This document shows, piece by piece, positions 60,813 to 64,000 of a DNA stretch of 64,000 bases. The notes beneath the pieces were generated by a model. That model did no database searches, was not told the origin of the DNA, and was given only the letters and a program-made list of their open reading frames with translations. Each line of letters starts with the position of its first letter. The first letter of the stretch is position 1. Source of the stretch: Martelella mediterranea (GTDB lineage Bacteria > Pseudomonadota > Alphaproteobacteria > Rhizobiales > Rhizobiaceae); the NCBI GenBank assembly GCA_003001975.1, contig PVUG01000015.1, positions 40,192 through 104,191 of the forward strand, given 5' to 3'. A program made the translations under genes and the position numbers.

Positions 60813-61970
60813 TTATTGTCCGGCCTGTTGTGCGTCCATGGCCTGGCCAAGGATGTTGGCGGGATCGATGATCCGGCCCATGGTATCCAGGAACCGTACG
60901 CCGGCGGTGCGCAGATCGCTGCCGAGGTCGGCATCCTCGTCCAGTTCGGGATAGATCGCGGCAAGCGCGGCATAACGGCTGTGGTTGAGCATATCCCTGG
61001 AGGAAACGGAGGAGATATCGAGCAGCGACACATTCATGGCCTGCGCCTGTTCGAGCACTTCCGGGTCGGTGATGTCCAGTTGCCCTGTGCGCTGGCGGTT
61101 GCCCTGTATCAGGCGCGAAAATCCAAGTGCGCGATCATCGCTGGAGACCATCACCATCAGGGGCGGATCGAGCGGGCCGATCACATCGATCTGAGCGGCA
61201 AAAACGTCCTCGTCGATATCGGGCGCGGCGAGGATGACATTCAGCTTGCGAAGCGCGGTCTGCTTGCCTTCCAGGCTCAGCTGCCGCAGCGCCTCCATCG
61301 TCAGCCAACCGCCCATGCTGTGTCCGAACAGCATGACCGAACGGACACTGGATTGTGCGGTGACCTGTTCGATCACATCCGCCAGCCCGTCACGCGAGAA
61401 GGTGGCCGATTCCTTGTCGGTGGCATAGTCGAGAATGCGCGCCTGCGACGGCCACGAAAACAGGACCGGAACCCCGGGAACATTGCTGTCGGCGGCAAGC
61501 TGCGCCATCCGGAAAAGGCCTTCCTGAAACGAGACATTGAAGCCGTGCACGAAAATGCCGACACTGCCCTGGCTGGTTTCGCGCGCGCGCCGCGCAATCC
61601 GCGCATCGAACGCCGATTGCGAGAGCATGGTATGCTTCAGCACGGTGAAATAATCTTCCGGGTTTGCCTTGGGGGAATAGGGCCATTCGATTTCGCCGGG
61701 GGCATGGTCCGGCGGGATCGAGATCACGAATTCCGCATAGCTCAGGTCAAATTCGCGCTCACGGGTGAAGCCGTCGATCGGTTGTGCCGCGCGTTCGCGC
61801 GTCGTTGCCACATAGACGGTGACGGTGCGCGCACCTTCGATACCGGCCGCTTCGGGACGCGGGTAAATCGTTACCGTGTCGGGCCTCGACGTGCAGGCAG
61901 ACAGCAGCAGTACTGCAAGAACGCTCAAAAGGATGTGTAACGCGTCAAGCCGCTTGCCGAACCGGTTCAT
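60813..61970 (-). CDS. Alpha/beta-hydrolase lipoprotein (DUF900 family)
   Basis: A 385-residue protein. The ATG at 61970 (CTGGAAGATGGC upstream) opens a lipoprotein signal ILLSVLAVLLLSACTS with the lipobox Cys near residue 26. DUF900-type features follow: VYVATTRERA, FVHGFNVSFQEGLFRMAQLA, VPVLFSWPSQARILDYATDK, and the nucleophile elbow FGHSMGG. Members are esterase-like membrane-anchored hydrolases of unknown substrate. The gene ends 6 bp before repeat copy 3. Confidence 0.85.
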   Translation of the reverse strand: MNRFGKRLDALHILLSVLAVLLLSACTSRPDTVTIYPRPEAAGIEGARTVTVYVATTRERAAQPIDGFTREREFDLSYAEFVISIPPDHAPGEIEWPYSPKANPEDYFTVLKHTMLSQSAFDARIARRARETSQGSVGIFVHGFNVSFQEGLFRMAQLAADSNVPGVPVLFSWPSQARILDYATDKESATFSRDGLADVIEQVTAQSSVRSVMLFGHSMGGWLTMEALRQLSLEGKQTALRKLNVILAAPDIDEDVFAAQIDVIGPLDPPLMVMVSSDDRALGFSRLIQGNRQRTGQLDITDPEVLEQAQAMNVSLLDISSVSSRDMLNHSRYAALAAIYPELDEDADLGSDLRTAGVRFLDTMGRIIDPANILGQAMDAQQAGQ

Positions 61971-62203
61971 GCCATCTTCCAGAATATGCGTTGTGACCGG
62001 CATGATCTGATTTCTTTGCCTCGGGTCTGGGGCGCTTGCCCTTTTGTCTGATCTCTACGGGGACGCCTGCCGGAAATCAAGTACGGGGCGTCGATCGGTT
62101 TGCGGTCGCTTGCGCAATCCCGGTCCTGCGCCATCGTCTTGACCGTTTCGGGGGGAGCCGATAACACCGTTTGAGAGACCAGCGACAAAGGGAGAGGATG
62201 CCG

Positions 62204-63598
62204 ATGACGGACCAACGCCAACAGGACAACCCGTTCGATCTCAATGACGAGACCTACGGTGCGGCCGATCTTTCTGCGATCCTGCCGAAATCCGGCTTTC
62301 CCGAAAAGGAACGCGCTCCGCGTCTTACCTATGCCGCCATTCATGACGAATTGCTGCTCGACGGCAATGCCCGCCAGAACCTGGCAACCTTCTGCCAGAC
62401 CTGGGAGGAGCCGGAAGTCCACAAGCTGATGGACGATTGCATCGACAAGAACATGATCGACAAGGATGAGTATCCGCAGACCGCCGAAATCGAGGCGCGT
62501 TGCGTGCGGATGCTGGCCGATCTCTGGAATGCGCCAGAAGGCCCGGCGACGGGCACCTCAACCACCGGCTCGTCCGAAGCGGCGATGCTGGGCGGGCTTG
62601 CGATGAAACGCCGCTGGGAAGCACGGCGCAAGGCCGAGGGCAAGCCGACCGACAAACCGAACCTGATTACCGGACCGGTGCAGATCTGCTGGCACAAGTT
62701 TACCCGCTACTGGGATGTCGAGCACCGCGAAATTCCGATGGAAAACGGCCGCCTGCTGATGACCCCGGAAGAGGTTTTGAAGCTCTGCGACGAAAACACC
62801 ATCGGCGTGGTGCCGACCCTCGGCGTTACCTATACCGGCGAATACGAACCGGTGAAGGCCGTGTCCGATGCGCTTGACGATCTTCAGGCGCGCACCGGGC
62901 TTGATATTCCCATCCATGTGGATGGCGCCAGCGGCGGATTTCTGGCGCCCTTCTGCGCGCCGGATCTGGAATGGGATTTCCGTTTGCCGCGGGTGAAGTC
63001 GATCAACGCCTCCGGGCACAAGTTTGGCCTGTCGCCGCTTGGCGTGGGCTGGGTTTTGTGGCGTGAGGAGCAGGATCTTCCCGAACAGATGGTGTTCTGG
63101 GTCAATTATCTTGGCGGCAACATGCGCGATATCGCGCTCAACTTTTCGCGCCCGGGCGGACAGGTGATCTGCCAGTATTACAACTTCCTGCGGCTGGGCC
63201 GTCAGGGTTATCGCAAGGTTCATGAGGCCTGCTACCGCAGTGCCGCCTATCTGGCGGACGAACTGAGGAAGACCAATCTTGTCGATATCGTTTTCGATGG
63301 CGACATGGAAAAGGGCATTCCGGCGGTTTCGTGGAAGCTGAAAGATAATCTGCCGACCAATTACACGCTGTTCGACCTCGCCGACCGTCTGCGCGCACGC
63401 GGCTGGCAGGTGCCGGCCTATACGCTGCCTGCCAATTGCGAGGAGCAGGCGATCCAGCGCATTCTGGTCAGAAACGGCGTTTCGATCGACCTGTGCTCGT
63501 TGCTGATCGAGGACATGAAGGCGGCGATCGACTATTTCAGGGCACACCCGATCACCAAACCGCTGACCGAAGACGAAGCCTCCGGTTTCCACCACTGA
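62204..63598 (+). CDS. gadB: Glutamate decarboxylase
   Basis: A 464-residue PLP enzyme, matching E. coli GadB (466). The ATG at 62204 has GGGAGAGG at a good distance; the ATG at 62198 is also possible. The PLP Lys273 is in [31 protein letters not shown] and [13 protein letters not shown] are typical. It ends in FHH, in line with the C-terminal His that closes the E. coli active site at neutral pH. It turns glutamate into GABA, consuming a proton. No gadC antiporter follows; two SSADH genes elsewhere in the window could complete a GABA shunt. Confidence 0.96.
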   Translation: MTDQRQQDNPFDLNDETYGAADLSAILPKSGFPEKERAPRLTYAAIHDELLLDGNARQNLATFCQTWEEPEVHKLMDDCIDKNMIDKDEYPQTAEIEARCVRMLADLWNAPEGPATGTSTTGSSEAAMLGGLAMKRRWEARRKAEGKPTDKPNLITGPVQICWHKFTRYWDVEHREIPMENGRLLMTPEEVLKLCDENTIGVVPTLGVTYTGEYEPVKAVSDALDDLQARTGLDIPIHVDGASGGFLAPFCAPDLEWDFRLPRVKSINASGHKFGLSPLGVGWVLWREEQDLPEQMVFWVNYLGGNMRDIALNFSRPGGQVICQYYNFLRLGRQGYRKVHEACYRSAAYLADELRKTNLVDIVFDGDMEKGIPAVSWKLKDNLPTNYTLFDLADRLRARGWQVPAYTLPANCEEQAIQRILVRNGVSIDLCSLLIEDMKAAIDYFRAHPITKPLTEDEASGFHH

Positions 63599-63622
63599 GC
63601 GGGCTGCAACAGCGCAATATCA

Positions 63623-63653
63623 GAACGCCGCGTCTTTCGGGGACGCGGCGTTC
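63623..63653 (+). terminator. Terminator hairpin after gadB
   Basis: Perfect 12-bp arms GAACGCCGCGTC / GACGCGGCGTTC with a 7-nt loop, 24 bp after the gadB stop. The end of the stem runs straight into the repeat end CAGACTGCTGACAAA. Confidence 0.75.
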
Positions 63654-63667
63654 AGACTGCTGACAAA
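63653..63667 (+). repeat. Solo end of the intergenic element family
   Basis: CAGACTGCTGACAAA, identical to 4128-4142 and to the reverse complement of 60792-60806. The rest of the element is missing. The IS110-family transposase gene begins 22 bp later on the other strand, so the insertion may have cut off the element. Confidence 0.7.
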
Positions 63668-63689
63668 CCTATCCTTTTTACGGACGTCA

Positions 63690-64000
63690 TCAACTCTGTT
63701 GTTGTTGATTGTCCCTTATCCTTGCGTTGATGGTTATGATGATTTTTCGCATTGTCGCGGCGATTGCGACGATGGGTGGTTTTCCATTTTGGATGAGGCG
63801 TTTGTAGAAGGGTGCGAATTGTCCCTTTCCCTGTGCGGCACACATGGCGGGCATGAACAGGGTTGTCTTGACCTGGGGCCTTCCGCCCCGTTGTCGTCGG
63901 CGTCCGTTTGCGTTGCCGCTTTCGCTGGGGTGGGGCGCTGTCCCTGCCAGAGCCGCCGCCTGTCGGCGCCCCATTGAGCCCAGTTCGGGAATTTGAGCCA
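63690..64000 (-). mobile_element. IS110-family transposase, C-terminal part
   Basis: The frame is open to the window edge and stops at 63690. The last 102 or so residues include AQIPELGSMGRRQAAALAGT, PHPSESGNANGRRRQRGGRP and KPPIVAIAATMRKIIITINA, which match the C-terminal transposase_20 domain of IS110/IS116/IS902 elements (PELGxLxRRxxAALAGxAP). These are DEDD-type recombinases recently linked to bridge-RNA-guided insertion. The N-terminal RuvC-like half and the element end lie beyond base 64000, so intactness is unknown. The 3' end abuts gadB's terminator. Confidence 0.9.

Noticed and set aside
1..64000. tRNA or rRNA genes
   Set aside because: No cloverleaf-like segment with a TTCGA-type arm in a suitable context, and no rRNA sequence, was recognised in the intergenic regions.

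Overview
The window looks like part of an alphaproteobacterial chromosome, most likely Hyphomicrobiales (Rhizobiales). The signs are high GC with dense ATGA-coupled operons, an iron operon preceded by a RirA-type palindrome (TGA-N9-TCA), rhizobial-style intergenic palindromic repeats, and an ectABC-ask operon pointing to a salt-exposed (marine or saline) habitat. The genus cannot be fixed from the sequence; a halotolerant Rhizobiaceae-like genus is an inference.

Layout. 1-4065: end of a siderophore-interacting protein, a LysR regulator, an NTF2-like secreted protein, WrbA and a succinate-semialdehyde dehydrogenase (SSADH). 4390-8635: ferrous-iron uptake operon efeU-efeO-efeB-efeM (minus strand) behind an IRO-type operator. 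8915-13210: acetoin-reductase-like SDR, a second SSADH paralogue with a divergent LysR gene, and a UbiX-type flavin prenyltransferase. 13270-24783: a galactoside/galactonate catabolic island with two FadR-type repressors, a sugar ABC transporter, a GH2 glycosidase, dgoD, dgoK and an SDR; the KDPGal aldolase is absent. 24932-28668: TetR-controlled MFS/HlyD efflux pump with a DUF190 gene and two clear palindromic operators. 28971-33408: ectA-ectB-ectC-ask with a divergent MarR regulator. 33581-38276: a tightly coupled five-gene operon made of a FecBCD-type ABC transporter plus a tandem GATase-like protein and an FmdE-like protein whose usual metal-site cysteines are replaced. 38580-41861: zinc ADH, MFS exporter, LysR.

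41849-51403 is the most unusual block. It holds an LtaS-like sulfatase-fold membrane protein, a UPF0104 flippase-like protein, an FkbM methyltransferase, a CDP-alcohol phosphatidyltransferase, a GTP cyclohydrolase II, an MDR oxidoreductase, a degenerate PTPS homologue, a GT4 glycosyltransferase, a SAM methyltransferase and a stand-alone RibD-type reductase. Together they suggest an uncharacterised pathway that turns a GTP-derived pyrimidine or pterin into a glycosylated, methylated product, possibly membrane-linked.

51407-64000: cytochrome b561, a four-module secreted protein, a ytcA-mdtN-mdtO-mdtP efflux operon, an outer-membrane beta-barrel, an amidohydrolase, an alpha/beta-hydrolase lipoprotein, glutamate decarboxylase and the end of an IS110-family transposase. 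A repeat family (three composite elements of about 205-220 bp plus one solo end) sits just 3' of genes, always with the same end facing the gene.
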